A DNA stretch of 64,000 bases. Source: Micromonospora sp. RHAY321 (GTDB lineage: Bacteria > Actinomycetota > Actinomycetes > Mycobacteriales > Micromonosporaceae). Position 1 is the stretch's first letter; each line of letters begins with the position of its first letter. Both the position numbers and the translations under genes were made by a program. The stretch lies in the NCBI RefSeq assembly GCF_023896955.1, contig NZ_JAMHIW010000002.1, forward strand, positions 558,001 through 622,000, in the 5' to 3' direction. Positions 25,570 to 38,227 of the stretch are shown here, one piece after another. The notes beneath the pieces are model-generated. The model ran no database searches. It was given only the letters and a program-made list of their open reading frames with translations, and was not told the origin of the DNA.

Positions 25570-26143
25570 GCCGGACCTCCTCCCGGTCGAGCAGACCGCG
25601 GAGCTTCGCCAGCGCCCGGGACGTCCGCGACTTGACCGTGCCCCGGGGCCACCCCAACGTCGCCACCGTCTCCTCCTCGCTGAGATCGAGGAAGAACCGG
25701 CAGACGATCACCTCACGGTCCCGCTCCGGCAGTTGGCGCAGGGCCTCCACCAGCCGCGCGCGCCGCTCCCCGGCGAGGACCGCCCCGACCGCGCCGTCCT
25801 CGGCGATCTCCGACGCAGGGTTCGCCGCCGCGGCCCGCAGGGCGAGTCCGTCCCGCCGGCTGCGGGACCGGTGCAGGTTGCGGGTCTCGTTGGCGACGAT
25901 CGCCAGCAGCCAGGACCGGAAGGACGAATCACCTCGATAGCGGGACAGGCTGCGGTAACCCTTCACAAACGCCTCCTGGATGACGTCCTCGGAATCCGAG
26001 CCCGCGCCGAGCAGCACCGCCGTCCGGTACGCGGACGCGGTGTGCCGGGCGACCAGGAGGTCGTACGCCTCCAGGTCACCTGCCCGAGCGCGGCTGACGA
26101 GCACGTCGTCGTCCAGGGGGACCTCCGGTTGCATCACACTCAT
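25562..26143 (-). CDS. ECF RNA polymerase sigma factor
   Basis: 193 residues; ATG at 26143 is taken because the longer frame has no family content. Region 2 is seen in DLEAYDLLVARHTASAYRTAVLLG, with the -10 recognition part DSEDVIQEAFVKGYRSLSRYRGDSSFRSWLLAIVANETRNLHRSR. Region 4 is in LPERDREVIVCRFFLDLSEEETVATLGWPRGTVKSRTSRALAKLR. It should direct polymerase to a set of stress promoters, held in check by the overlapping anti-sigma gene. The target promoter and signal cannot be told from here. Confidence 0.9.
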   Translation of the reverse strand: MSVMQPEVPLDDDVLVSRARAGDLEAYDLLVARHTASAYRTAVLLGAGSDSEDVIQEAFVKGYRSLSRYRGDSSFRSWLLAIVANETRNLHRSRSRRDGLALRAAAANPASEIAEDGAVGAVLAGERRARLVEALRQLPERDREVIVCRFFLDLSEEETVATLGWPRGTVKSRTSRALAKLRGLLDREEVRHG

Positions 26144-26264
26144 GACACCGCCCGGGCGCTGCGGGTTCCACCCGCGGCCCGGCCAGCTCACTCCCACCCG
26201 GCGTGCAGCGTATTGCCAGGAATCGGTGGTGCACTGGTGGGAGCGTCGAGGAGAGGGGTGGGGC

Positions 26265-26600
26265 ATGGGCTGGTTCAGTCGACGGGCACGGGGCACCGAG
26301 GCGACCCCGACGAAGCTGGACCGGGAGGCGACCCGGGACGACCTCGCGGCGCTGGAGGCGTTCATCGCCAGCCGGCAGGGGGTGGAGTTCTACCTGGAGC
26401 CGGAGACCACCGCCACGGACACGACGGTGGTGGCGATCGCCCACGACGGCGAGTGGATCCGCCGCCGGACCGGTACTCCGCGCGCGGCGGGCGCCATCGC
26501 CCGCAAGCACGCGGTGCCGCTGTACGAGGCGGCCCGCACCGGCTACCCGGAGCGGATGCGGGTGTGGAACCGGGCGCACCCGGAGCGCCACGCGCGCTGA
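26265..26600 (+). CDS. Conserved small actinobacterial protein, function unknown
   Basis: 111 residues; ATG at 26265 preceded by GAGGAGAGG. The sequence MGWFSRR, then DLAALEAFIASRQGVEFYLEPETTATDTTVVAIAHDGEWIRR and ARKHAVPLYEAARTGYPERMR is a recognisable conserved actinobacterial protein that carries no known domain or catalytic motif. No signal peptide or membrane segment is present. It is divergent from the sigma gene, with 121 bases between, and is followed by a long gene-free stretch, so it is probably monocistronic. Confidence 0.75.
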   Translation: MGWFSRRARGTEATPTKLDREATRDDLAALEAFIASRQGVEFYLEPETTATDTTVVAIAHDGEWIRRRTGTPRAAGAIARKHAVPLYEAARTGYPERMRVWNRAHPERHAR

Positions 26601-26834
26601 GCGTCGCCCGTCACACTTTCCGCGCTCGTCGGCGGGCGTCACGATCAACACGTGGCTCGCCTCCGGTCTGTCTGGCCCGCCAAAGTGCCACCCGGCCGAC
26701 GAGGTGACCCAACCGTGGGCGATGACGGCGGTCGACCTCGCGGATAGATGGCGTCCGCTGGTGCGGTCGCCTCGCCGGGCCCGGTCGAACGGAGGGTCAC
26801 CCGCCGTCTGGCCAGGCAGTCCCGGTGCCCGCCC

Positions 26835-26908
26835 GTCCTTTGCTCTGCTTCAGCGGACGCAACAGTGCGGGCGTTTTTCGTTGCGTGGGTTGAAGCAGAG
26901 CAAAGGAC
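26835..26908. terminator. Long hairpin in a gene-free stretch
   Basis: Arms 26835-26863 and 26880-26908 (29 bases each) pair at 26 positions; the outer 18 bases (GTCCTTTGCTCTGCTTCA) are perfect. The loop is 16 bases with a TTTTT run. It lies in the gene-free stretch 26601-27008, where I see no other structure or credible reading frame. It may end the transcript of the small gene at 26265, or be a member of a dispersed repeat family. Confidence 0.6.
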
Positions 26909-27008
26909 GAGGACATCGACCCGGAGGTCCGCCCGCCGGCGTCCTCGGCGCCCACAAATCAGCAGATCTCGATCGCCGCCACCCGCCGGTGCGGGGGGCG
27001 GGGTGCCG

Positions 27009-27038
27009 TTGACCGGCGGCGGACGGGTGTGGCAGCAT
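27009..27038 (+). promoter_or_regulatory. Candidate promoter of the cobalamin operon
   Basis: TTGACC at 27009-27014 and CAGCAT at 27033-27038, 18 bases apart, fit a housekeeping-type promoter. Transcription would begin near 27045, just where the riboswitch aptamer starts. The -10 match is weak. Confidence 0.35.
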
Positions 27039-27047
27039 TCGCGGCCT

Positions 27048-27195
27048 GACGGCAGTGAAGGAAGTCGGTGTGATTCCGACGCGGTCCCGCCACTGTCACC
27101 GGGGAGTGATCCCCCCTCGTGCGTCACGGCCGTGTGTCTGCGGTTGGAAGGCCGGGGGAGAGCGTCGATCCGGAAGCCAGGATACTTCGGCCGTC
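27048..27195 (+). promoter_or_regulatory. Cobalamin riboswitch
   Basis: The aptamer core is clear: GAAGTCGGTGTGATTCCGAC from 27061, then GCGGTCCCGCCACTGT with the B12 box GCCACTG at 27089-27095, and GGAAGCCAGGATAC at 27172-27185. The closing P1 stem pairs GACGGC (27048-27053) with GCCGTC (27190-27195). Binding of adenosylcobalamin is expected to shut off the operon that follows. The gene start with its GAGGAGGA site is only 40 bases downstream, which favours control of translation start, as in most actinobacterial B12 switches. Confidence 0.93.
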
Positions 27196-27234
27196 GGGAC
27201 GTACCCCAGGGCGTGGACACCCGAGGAGGACCCG

Positions 27235-27372
27235 ATGACGCATGGCGTCTCTTTCACCGACGAGCACGGTCATGACCCGCACGGCGGGCGCTCCGCCGTG
27301 CCCGCACCCGGCCGCGCCAGCGTGCGCCAGGCCGGCCGTGCGCACGGTCGCGCCGGTCACCGGCACCGCTGA
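27235..27372 (+). CDS. Histidine-rich 45-residue peptide, first gene behind the cobalamin riboswitch
   Basis: The ATG at 27235 follows a strong GAGGAGGA (27223-27230), the best RBS in the area, and opens a 45-codon frame, MTHGVSFTDEHGHDPHGG through AHGRAGHRHR. Seven of 45 residues are His, in HGHDPH near the start and HRHR at the end; there is no membrane helix, Cys or signal peptide. It could bind cobalt or nickel for the chelatases downstream, or be a regulatory leader peptide. It does not look like CbtB, which has a membrane helix. The 144 bases between its stop and cobN show no other gene. Confidence 0.55.
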   Translation: MTHGVSFTDEHGHDPHGGRSAVPAPGRASVRQAGRAHGRAGHRHR

Positions 27373-27516
27373 GTCGCGCACACGGCGATGACCGGCTCCC
27401 GACGCCCACGTCGGTGACCCGCTCGCCGGGCCGTCGTACCGGCTGACGCCGCACCCACCCCCGCTTCGTCCAGGTCGCCCCCGTGGCGGCCGGGGCGTCA
27501 CTCTCCGGAGCCTTCC

Positions 27517-31181
<3,665 letters not shown>

Positions 31182-31185
<4 letters not shown>

Positions 31186-33422
31186 CCACCTACCCGTTCA
31201 GCGCCGTGCTCGGCATGGCCGACATGCGGCTGGCCCTGCTGCTCAACGCGGTCTCCCCGGCGATCGGCGGGGTGCTGGTGCGCGGCGAGAAGGGCACCGC
31301 CAAGTCGACCGCGGTACGCGCCCTGGCCGCGCTGCTGCCTCCCGTACCCCGGGTCGTGGGTTGTCGGTTCGGTTGTGACCCGGCCGAGCCCGACCCGGCC
31401 TGTCCGGACGGCCCGCACCCGGCCGACGCCTCGGCCGAGACCCGCCCGGCTCGCCTGGTGGAGCTGCCGGTCGGCGCCGCCGAGGACCGGGTGGTCGGTT
31501 CCCTCGACCTGGAGAAGGCCCTCGGCGAGGGGGTGCGCGCCTTCGAACCGGGCCTGCTGGCCGCCGCGCACCGGGGCGTGCTCTACGTCGACGAGGTCAA
31601 CCTGCTGCACGACCACCTGGTCGACCTGCTGCTGGACGCGGCGGCGATGGGCCGCAGCCACGTCGAGCGGGAGGGCGTCTCGGTCAGCCACGCGGCCCGG
31701 TTCCTGCTGGTCGGCACCATGAACCCGGAGGAGGGTGAGCTGCGCCCGCAGTTGCTCGACCGGTTCGGGCTCACCGTCGAGGTCGGTGCCAGCCGCGACC
31801 CCGCGATCCGGGTCGAGGTGGTCCGCCGCCGGCTCGCCGCCGACGCCGACCCGGCCGGCTTCGCCGCCCGCTGGGCCGACGCCGACGCCGAGATCGCCGG
31901 CCAGGTGGCCGCCGCCCGCGACCGGCTTCCCGGGGTACGCCTGCCCGACGCCAGCCTGCGCCAGATCGCCGAGGTGTGCGCGGCGTTCGACGTGGACGGG
32001 ATGCGCGCCGACATCGTCACGGCCCGCACCGCGCTGGCGCACGCCGCCTGGCACGGCCGGGACCGGGTCACCATCGACGACGTCCGGGTGGCCGCGCGGC
32101 TGGCCCTGCCGCACCGCCGCCGCCGCGACCCGTTCGACACGCCGGGCCTGGACGAGAAGCGCCTCGACGAGGCGTTGCAGCGGGCCCAGGACGCGCACCC
32201 CGACGACGACCCGGACGACGGCGGCCCCACCGATCGTGGCCCGGACGACGGCGGCCCGACCGATCGTGGCCCGGACGGCGGCGGTCCACGGGACACCGGC
32301 GGCCCGGGCGGCGGTGAGGGACGCGACACGGACGAGAGCGGCCCCGACGGGAGCGGCGCGGAGGGCGACCGGGATCGGACCGACCCCGGATCAGGTCGGG
32401 CCGGGCGGTCGGCCGTCGGCGACACGGGTCCGCAGGGACAGGCCGATCCGGACGGTGGGTGGCCGCAGCGCGGGGGCGACGACGACGGCTGGGGCAGACC
32501 CGATCAGGACGGCGGCCCGCGCGGCGACGGAGGCGACGGCATGGACAGCGGGCCGGCCGACGGCTACCCGAGTCGCGGCGGGGCGCACGCCACGGCGGGC
32601 GGTCAGCCGGTGGCCGTACCCCGGGGTGGGTTGACGGCCCGCCTGCTCACCGCCCCCGGCGTGGGTGACGGGGTGCCCGGCCGGCGCTCGCGTGCCCGCA
32701 CCGGGCGGGGCCGCACCACCGGGTCCCGGGTGCCGGCGGGCCGGGTGGGTGCGCTGCACCTGCCCGCGACGGTCCGCGCCGCCGCCCCGCACCAGGCGGC
32801 CCGGGGCCGGCTGACCGGCCCGCTGCGGTTGCGCCCGGACGACGTACGCGAGGCCGTCCGCGAGGGCCGTGAGGGCAACCTGGTGCTGTTCGTGGTGGAC
32901 GCGAGCGGCTCGATGGGTGCCCGGCAGCGGATGACCACCGTCAAGGACGCGGTGCTGGCCCTGCTCACGGACGCGTACCAGCGGCGGGACAAGGTCGCGG
33001 TGATCGCCTTCCGGGGCGCTGGCGCGCGGACGCTGCTGCCGGCGACCTCGTCGGTGCTGGCCGCGTCGACCCGGCTGGCCGAGCTGCCCACCGGTGGGCG
33101 TACGCCCCTGGCCGAGGGGCTGCTCGCCGCCGCCGACCTGCTGCGGGTGGAGCGCCTCCGTGACCCGAAGCGCCGCCCCCTGGTCCTCATCGTCACCGAC
33201 GGCCGAGCCACCGCCGGCACCCGCCCGCTCGACCGGGCGGCCGGAGCCGCGGCGGTCCTGGCGGCGACGGGCGCTCCCTGCGTCGTCGTCGACTGCGAAA
33301 CGGGACCCGTCCGCCTGAACCTGGCCCGCCGCCTGGCAACCCAACTGGGCGCCCCCCACACCCTCCTGGCCGCCCTGGCCCACCCCCAGCCCCGCGATCT
33401 TGCACTTTCTGTCGCGGCATAA
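31182..33422 (+). CDS. ChlI-ChlD-type cobaltochelatase subunit (AAA+ plus VWA)
   Basis: 746 residues. Residues 1-330 are an AAA+ motor: Walker [10 protein letters not shown] near 36-44, Walker [12 protein letters not shown], sensor [19 protein letters not shown]. Residues about 345-560 are an acidic, Gly/Pro/Asp-rich linker with a 30-base tandem repeat. The last 185 residues are a VWA domain with [19 protein letters not shown] near 568-581. This fused form replaces CobS and CobT and drives CobN. Its last residues ([10 protein letters not shown]) are encoded by one arm of a hairpin at 33391-33467, so the C-terminus may have been altered by that element. Confidence 0.9.
32211..32300 (+). repeat. 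30-base tandem repeat inside the chelatase linker
   Basis: Two 30-base units (32211-32240, 32241-32270) differ at one base, and a partial, diverged third follows. They encode the acidic repeat [10 protein letters not shown] in the linker between AAA+ and VWA domains. The repeat length is a multiple of three, so copy number can change without breaking the frame. Confidence 0.8.
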
Positions 33423-33467
33423 CGGACGAAGCGCGCATATGACAGACAGAGACTGCAAGATCGCGGG
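33391..33467. repeat. Hairpin element at the chelatase-cobO junction
   Basis: CCCGCGATCTTGCA (33391-33404) pairs exactly with 33454-33467, and the next nine bases inside (CTTTCTGTC) pair partly. The left arm codes for the end of the chelatase protein, and its stop lies inside the loop. It sits within the cobalamin operon, at one of the few places where genes are not overlapping. Confidence 0.65.
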
Positions 33468-33494
33468 AGTGCCCGCGGGATGGGGGACGTGCTG

Positions 33495-34106
33495 ATGCCG
33501 CAGGGGAAGCCGAGCGTTGTGCCCGTCGACGGGTTGACCACCCGGCAGCGCCGCCACCGGCCGTTGTTGATGGTCCACACGGGACAGATGAAGGGGAAGT
33601 CCACGGCCGCCTTCGGGTTGGCGCTGCGGGCGTGGACCGCCGGGCTGCCGGTCGGGGTGTTCCAGTTCGTCAAGAGCGCCAAGTGGCGGGTGGGCGAGGA
33701 GAACGCCTTCCGGGCGCTTGGCGAGGTGCACGAGCGCACCGGCCAGGGCGCACCGGTGGCCTGGCACAAGATGGGCGAGGGCTGGTCCTGGATCCAGCGC
33801 GGCGCCGACGCCGACCACGCCGCCGACGCCCTGGAGGGCTGGCGGCAGATCCAGCGGGACCTGGCCGCCGAGCGCTACGGGCTGTACGTGCTGGACGAGT
33901 TCACCTACCCGATGAAGTGGGGCTGGGTGGACGTCGACGAGGTGGTGGCCACGCTGGCCGACCGTCCCGGTTTCCAGCACGTGGTGATCACCGGCCGGGA
34001 CGCCGACCCGAGGCTGGTGGCCGCCGCCGACCTGGTGGCCGAGCTGACCAAGGTCAAGCACCCGATGGACGCCGGCCAGAAGGGCCAGAAGGGCATCGAG
34101 TGGTGA
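33495..34106 (+). CDS. cobO: Cob(I)yrinic acid a,c-diamide adenosyltransferase CobO
   Basis: 203 residues. The ATG at 33495 has GGGGG eight bases upstream; an ATG at 33480 has no such site. The P-loop is VHTGQMKGKSTAAFGLALRA, followed by FVKSAKWRVGEENAF, WHKMGEGWSW and LDEFTYPMKWGW, the CobA/CobO/BtuR signature. It adds the 5'-deoxyadenosyl group from ATP to reduced cobalt, giving the adenosylated corrinoid. It follows the hairpin after the chelatase gene and overlaps cobB by 4 bases (GTGA). Confidence 0.95.
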   Translation: MPQGKPSVVPVDGLTTRQRRHRPLLMVHTGQMKGKSTAAFGLALRAWTAGLPVGVFQFVKSAKWRVGEENAFRALGEVHERTGQGAPVAWHKMGEGWSWIQRGADADHAADALEGWRQIQRDLAAERYGLYVLDEFTYPMKWGWVDVDEVVATLADRPGFQHVVITGRDADPRLVAAADLVAELTKVKHPMDAGQKGQKGIEW

Positions 34107-35461
34107 GCGACGTCGAGCCGTGGGCGCTGCCCCGGGTGGTGGTCGCCGCACCGGCCAGCGGTCACGGCAAGACCACCGTGGCCACCGGTCTGCTCGCCGC
34201 GCTGCGCCGCCGGGGCCTGACGGTCAGCCCGCACAAGGTCGGGCCGGACTACATCGACCCCGGCTACCACGCCCTCGCCGCCGGCCGGCCCGGCCGCAAC
34301 CTCGACCCGTTCCTGGTCGGCGCGCAGCGGATCGCCCCGCTGCTGCGCCACGGCGCCACCGTCCCGACGCCCGCCGACGTGGCCGTGGTGGAGGGCGTGA
34401 TGGGTCTGCACGACGGCGCCGTCGGTCGCCGCGACTACGCCTCCACCGCGCACGTGGCCCGGCTGATCGGGGCACCTGTGCTGCTGGTGCTGGACACCAC
34501 CGCGCAGGGCCGCTCGGCCGCCGCGCTGACGCTGGGCATGGCCGCCTTCGACCCGGCCGTACGGATCGGCGGGGTGATCCTCAACCGGGTCGGCTCGCCC
34601 CGGCACGAGACGCTGCTGCGCGACGCGCTGGCCGAGGTGGGCGTACCGGTGCTCGGTGCGGTCACCCGGGCCGCCGAGGTGGCCGCACCGGCGCGGCACC
34701 TGGGACTGGTCCCGGTCGCCGAGCGGGCGCCCGAGTCCCTGGCGATCGTGACGGCCCTGGCCGAGCTGGTCGAGTCCACCGTGGACCTCGACGCCGTGCT
34801 CGACCTGGCCCGGACCGCCCCGCCGCTGACCGCCCCGGCGTGGAACCCCGTTGCCGCCGTCGACGGACCGGTCGGCGCGGAGCGGCCACGCGTCGCGCTC
34901 GCCGGTGGTCCGGCCTTCACCTTCTCGTACGCGGAGACCGCCGAGCTGCTCACCGCGTCCGGCGCGGACGTCGTCACCGTCGATCCGCTGCGCGATCCGG
35001 CGCTGCCCGCCGGCACCCGCGCGGTGGTCGTCGGCGGCGGCTTCCCCGAGGCGTACGCGGAGGCGCTGGCCGGCAACACCGCGCTCCGCGCCGAGCTGGC
35101 CGCCTTCGACGGGCCGATCGTGGCCGAGTGCGCCGGGCTGCTCTACCTCGGGCGGACCCTGGACGGGGTGCCCATGTGCGGCCGGCTGGACCTGACCGCC
35201 CGGATGACCGGCCGGCTCACCCTCGGCTACCGGGAGGCGGTGGCCGTCACCGACTCCCCGGTGAACCGGGCCGGCGAGCCGGTACGCGGCCACGAGTTCC
35301 ACCGCACCACCACCGACCCGGGGCACGGCGACCGGCCGGCGTGGCGTTGGGACGGCGCGGAGCACGGCTTCGTCGCCGGCCGGGTGCACGCCTCCTACCT
35401 GCACACCCACTGGGCCGGGCACCCCGGTGCCGCCCGCCGACTGGTGGAGGCGTGCCGATGA
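34103..35461 (+). CDS. cobB: Cobyrinate a,c-diamide synthase CobB/CbiA
   Basis: 452 residues; GTG at 34103 within the GTGA overlap. The N-terminal ATPase domain shows APASGHGKTTVATGLLAAL, HKVGPDYIDPGYH and VVEGVMGLHDG. The C-terminal glutaminase domain has the catalytic Cys in VAECAGLLYLG (near 342) and GHEFHRTT, with the last His in HASYLHTHW. It amidates the a and c side chains of (hydrogeno)cobyrinic acid with glutamine and ATP, the step before cobalt insertion in the late route. 4-base overlaps on both sides. Confidence 0.95.
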   Translation: MSDVEPWALPRVVVAAPASGHGKTTVATGLLAALRRRGLTVSPHKVGPDYIDPGYHALAAGRPGRNLDPFLVGAQRIAPLLRHGATVPTPADVAVVEGVMGLHDGAVGRRDYASTAHVARLIGAPVLLVLDTTAQGRSAAALTLGMAAFDPAVRIGGVILNRVGSPRHETLLRDALAEVGVPVLGAVTRAAEVAAPARHLGLVPVAERAPESLAIVTALAELVESTVDLDAVLDLARTAPPLTAPAWNPVAAVDGPVGAERPRVALAGGPAFTFSYAETAELLTASGADVVTVDPLRDPALPAGTRAVVVGGGFPEAYAEALAGNTALRAELAAFDGPIVAECAGLLYLGRTLDGVPMCGRLDLTARMTGRLTLGYREAVAVTDSPVNRAGEPVRGHEFHRTTTDPGHGDRPAWRWDGAEHGFVAGRVHASYLHTHWAGHPGAARRLVEACR

Positions 35462-36237
35462 GCGCCGACGGCGGTGTCGACGCCCGGGCCGTGGATGCCA
35501 CGCTGACCGGGGTCGGTGTCGGGCCGGGTGACCCGGAACTGCTGACGGTCAGGGCGGTACGGGTGCTGCGCGCGGCCGATCTGGTCTTCGTACCCGTGAT
35601 GGCGGACCGACCTGGGTCCGACGCCGCCGCCGGGCGGGCCGAGCGCACCGTGCGGGAGTACGTGGCGGCGGACCGGCTGCGCCGGCTGCCGTTCGCGCTG
35701 GACGACCGGGGTGGGGTGACGGCCCGCCGGGCGGCGGCCTGGGACGACGCCGCGCGAGCCGTCGTCGAGGCGATCGACATCGGCGCGCGGTCGTTGGCCT
35801 TCGCCACCATCGGCGACCCGAACGTCTACTCCACCTTCGGCTACCTGGCGCAGAGCGTCCGTGACCTGCGCCCGGCGGTGCGGGTGGCCACCGTGCCCGG
35901 TGTCACCGCGCTGCAGGAGTTGGCCGCGCGCAGCGGCACCCCGCTCTGCGAGGGACGCGAACCGCTGACCCTGCTGCCGGCCACCGCCGGACTGGCGCTC
36001 TTCGCCGACGCGCTGGCCGGGCCGGGCACCGTGGCCGTCTACAAGGGCTGGCGGCGGCACCCGGAGCTGCTCGCCGAGCTGCGCCGACAGGGCCGGCTCG
36101 CCGACGCCGTGCTCGGGCGCAGCGTGGGGCTGCCCGGCGAACGCATCGGCCCGGTCGACGACACCGACCACGACCTGCCGTACCTGTCGACGCTGCTGGT
36201 CCCGGCCCGCCGCGAGCACCGAGGAGGAAAACTGTGA
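35458..36237 (+). CDS. cobI: Precorrin-2 C20-methyltransferase CobI/CbiL
   Basis: 259 residues. The tetrapyrrole methylase pattern is GVGVGPGDPELLTVRAVRVL at the start, ATIGDPNVYSTFGYLAQ in the middle and PGVTALQELAARSGTPL further on, which together identify the C20 enzyme. It transfers a methyl from SAM to C20 of precorrin-2 (or the cobalt form). ATGA overlap with cobB upstream and GTGA overlap with cobM downstream. Confidence 0.93.
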   Translation: MSADGGVDARAVDATLTGVGVGPGDPELLTVRAVRVLRAADLVFVPVMADRPGSDAAAGRAERTVREYVAADRLRRLPFALDDRGGVTARRAAAWDDAARAVVEAIDIGARSLAFATIGDPNVYSTFGYLAQSVRDLRPAVRVATVPGVTALQELAARSGTPLCEGREPLTLLPATAGLALFADALAGPGTVAVYKGWRRHPELLAELRRQGRLADAVLGRSVGLPGERIGPVDDTDHDLPYLSTLLVPARREHRGGKL

Positions 36238-37079
36238 CCAGCGACGGCAAGGTGTGGTTCGTCGGCGCGGGCCCCGGGGCGGCGGATCTGCTGACCCTGA
36301 GGGCCGCCCGGGTGATCGCCGAGGCGGACATCGTGGTCTGGGCGGCCAGCCTGGTGCACACCGACGTGCTCGCCCACGCCCGGGCCGGCGCCGAGATCGT
36401 CGACTCCTCGCAGCTGCCGATCGAGGGGGTGCTCCCGCTCTACCGGCGCGCCGCCGAGCAGGGGCTGACCGTGGCCCGGATCCACTCCGGAGACCCGGCG
36501 CTGTGGGGCGCGGTGCAGGAGCAGCTGGACCTGTGCCGGGCGCTCGACCTGGCCGTCGAGATCGTGCCCGGGGTGTCCTCGTTCACCGCCGTCGCGGCGA
36601 TCGTCGGACGGGAGCTGACCGTGCCCGAGGTGGCCCAGTCGGTGATCCTCACCCGCCTGGAGGGTGGCAAGACGCCGATGCCGCCCGGTGAGCGGGTCCG
36701 CGACTTCGCCCGACACGGCACCACGATGGCGCTGTTCCTCTCCGCCGCCCGCTCCGGGCAGGTGCAGGCCGAGCTGCTGGCCGGTGGCTACCCGGAGGAC
36801 ACCCCGGCCGTGGTGGCGTACCAGGCGACCTGGCCGGACGAGCTGGTGGTGCGCTGCACGGTCGGCACCCTGGAGGCGACGGTCAAGCAGCACCGACTCT
36901 GGAAGCACACGCTCTTCCTGGTCGGGCCGGCCCTCGCTGCCGAGGGCACCCGCTCGCACCTCTACCACCCCGGGCACTTCCACACCTTCCGCCGGGCCGA
37001 GCCGGCCGCCCGCGCCGAACTTCGCCGCCAGGCGGGTGCCCGTGCCGGGGGCACAGCCGCACCTGGGGACACACCGTGA
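36234..37079 (+). CDS. cobM: Precorrin-4 C11-methyltransferase CobM/CbiF
   Basis: 281 residues, GTG at 36234 preceded by GAGGAGGAAA. Motifs VWFVGAGPGAADLLTLRAAR, DIVVWAASLV, RIHSGDPALWGAVQEQ and VPGVSSFTAVAAIVGRELT are those of the C11 enzyme; VILTRLEGGKTPMP is its usual follow-up. It methylates C11 of precorrin-4 with SAM. The last 25 residues form an Ala/Arg-rich tail of unknown role. It overlaps cbiD by 4 bases. Confidence 0.94.
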   Translation: MTSDGKVWFVGAGPGAADLLTLRAARVIAEADIVVWAASLVHTDVLAHARAGAEIVDSSQLPIEGVLPLYRRAAEQGLTVARIHSGDPALWGAVQEQLDLCRALDLAVEIVPGVSSFTAVAAIVGRELTVPEVAQSVILTRLEGGKTPMPPGERVRDFARHGTTMALFLSAARSGQVQAELLAGGYPEDTPAVVAYQATWPDELVVRCTVGTLEATVKQHRLWKHTLFLVGPALAAEGTRSHLYHPGHFHTFRRAEPAARAELRRQAGARAGGTAAPGDTP

Positions 37080-38227
37080 CGTACGCCGAGCCGCCGCTGC
37101 GCGAGCCGGACCTGCCGCGTACCGCGAAGGTCCGGCCCACCGCGCTGCGCACCGGCTGGACCACCGGCGCCTGCGCGACGGCGGCGGCCAAGGCCGCGGT
37201 CACCGCGCTGGTCACCGGCGCCACCCAGCAGGAGGTGGAGATCGGCCTGCCCGCCGGACGCCGGGTGCGCTTCCCAGTCGAACGCTGCGTGGTGACCGGC
37301 ACCCCACCGGTCCGCGCCGAAGCGGTGGTGGTCAAGGACGCCGGCGACGACCCGGACGTCACCCACGGCGCCGAGCTGACCGCCACCGTCGACTGGACAG
37401 ACGTACCCGGGCTCCGGCTGGCCGGCGGAGCCGGCGTCGGCACGGTCACCAAGCCGGGTCTCGGGCTCGCGGTCGGCGGCCCGGCGATCAACGACACCCC
37501 ACGTCGGATGATCAGCGAGGCGGTGGCCGAGGTGGTCGACCTCAGCGAGGTCGGTGTCCGGGTGGTGATCAGTGTGCCCCGGGGCGAGATCATGGCCCGC
37601 AAGACCACCAACCGGCGGCTCGGCATCCTCGGCGGCATCTCCATCCTCGGCACCACCGGGATCGTCCGGCCCTTCTCCACCGCCTCCTGGCGGGCCAGCG
37701 TCGTGCAGGCCGTGCACGTGATGGCCGCCCAGGGCGAGCGGACCGTGGTGCTCTGCACCGGTGGGCGCACCGAACGGGCCGCCCGCGCGCTGCTGCCCGA
37801 GCTGCCCGAGGTCTGCTTCGTCGAGGTCGGCGACTTCACCGGCGCCGCCGTGACCGCCGCCGTGGGCGACGCGATGACCGGGGTGGTCTTCGTCGGGATG
37901 GCCGGCAAGCTGGCGAAGCTCGCCGCCGGCATCCTGATGACCCACTACACCCGCTCCAGAGTGGACCTCTCCCTGCTCGGCGCGGTGACCGCCGAGGCCG
38001 GTGGCGACGCGTCGCTCGTCGCCGCGGTGACCGAGGCGAACACCGGCCGGCACGCGTACGAGCTGTGGGAGGCCGCCGGACTGCTCGCCCCGGCCGGCGA
38101 CCTGCTCTGCCACCGGGTCCGCCAGGTGCTGCGGCGCTTCGCGGGGCCGACAGTCACCGTGGACGTGGCGATGGTCGACTTCGCCGGCGCGCGGGTGGTC
38201 GCCTCGTCGGGTCGGTGGAACCCGTGA
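37076..38227 (+). CDS. cbiD: Cobalt-precorrin-5B C1-methyltransferase CbiD
   Basis: 383 residues from a GTG. The CbiD fold is shown by LRTGWTTGACATAAAKAAV near the start, VVKDAGDDPDVTHGAEL, the long match KPGLGLAVGGPAINDTPRRMI and the C-terminal half KTTNRRLGILGGISILGTTG. It methylates C1 in the cobalt-early pathway and is taken to be the counterpart of CobF, which is not seen here. Its presence next to CobN is one of the mixed features of this operon. Confidence 0.94.
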   Translation: MTYAEPPLREPDLPRTAKVRPTALRTGWTTGACATAAAKAAVTALVTGATQQEVEIGLPAGRRVRFPVERCVVTGTPPVRAEAVVVKDAGDDPDVTHGAELTATVDWTDVPGLRLAGGAGVGTVTKPGLGLAVGGPAINDTPRRMISEAVAEVVDLSEVGVRVVISVPRGEIMARKTTNRRLGILGGISILGTTGIVRPFSTASWRASVVQAVHVMAAQGERTVVLCTGGRTERAARALLPELPEVCFVEVGDFTGAAVTAAVGDAMTGVVFVGMAGKLAKLAAGILMTHYTRSRVDLSLLGAVTAEAGGDASLVAAVTEANTGRHAYELWEAAGLLAPAGDLLCHRVRQVLRRFAGPTVTVDVAMVDFAGARVVASSGRWNP

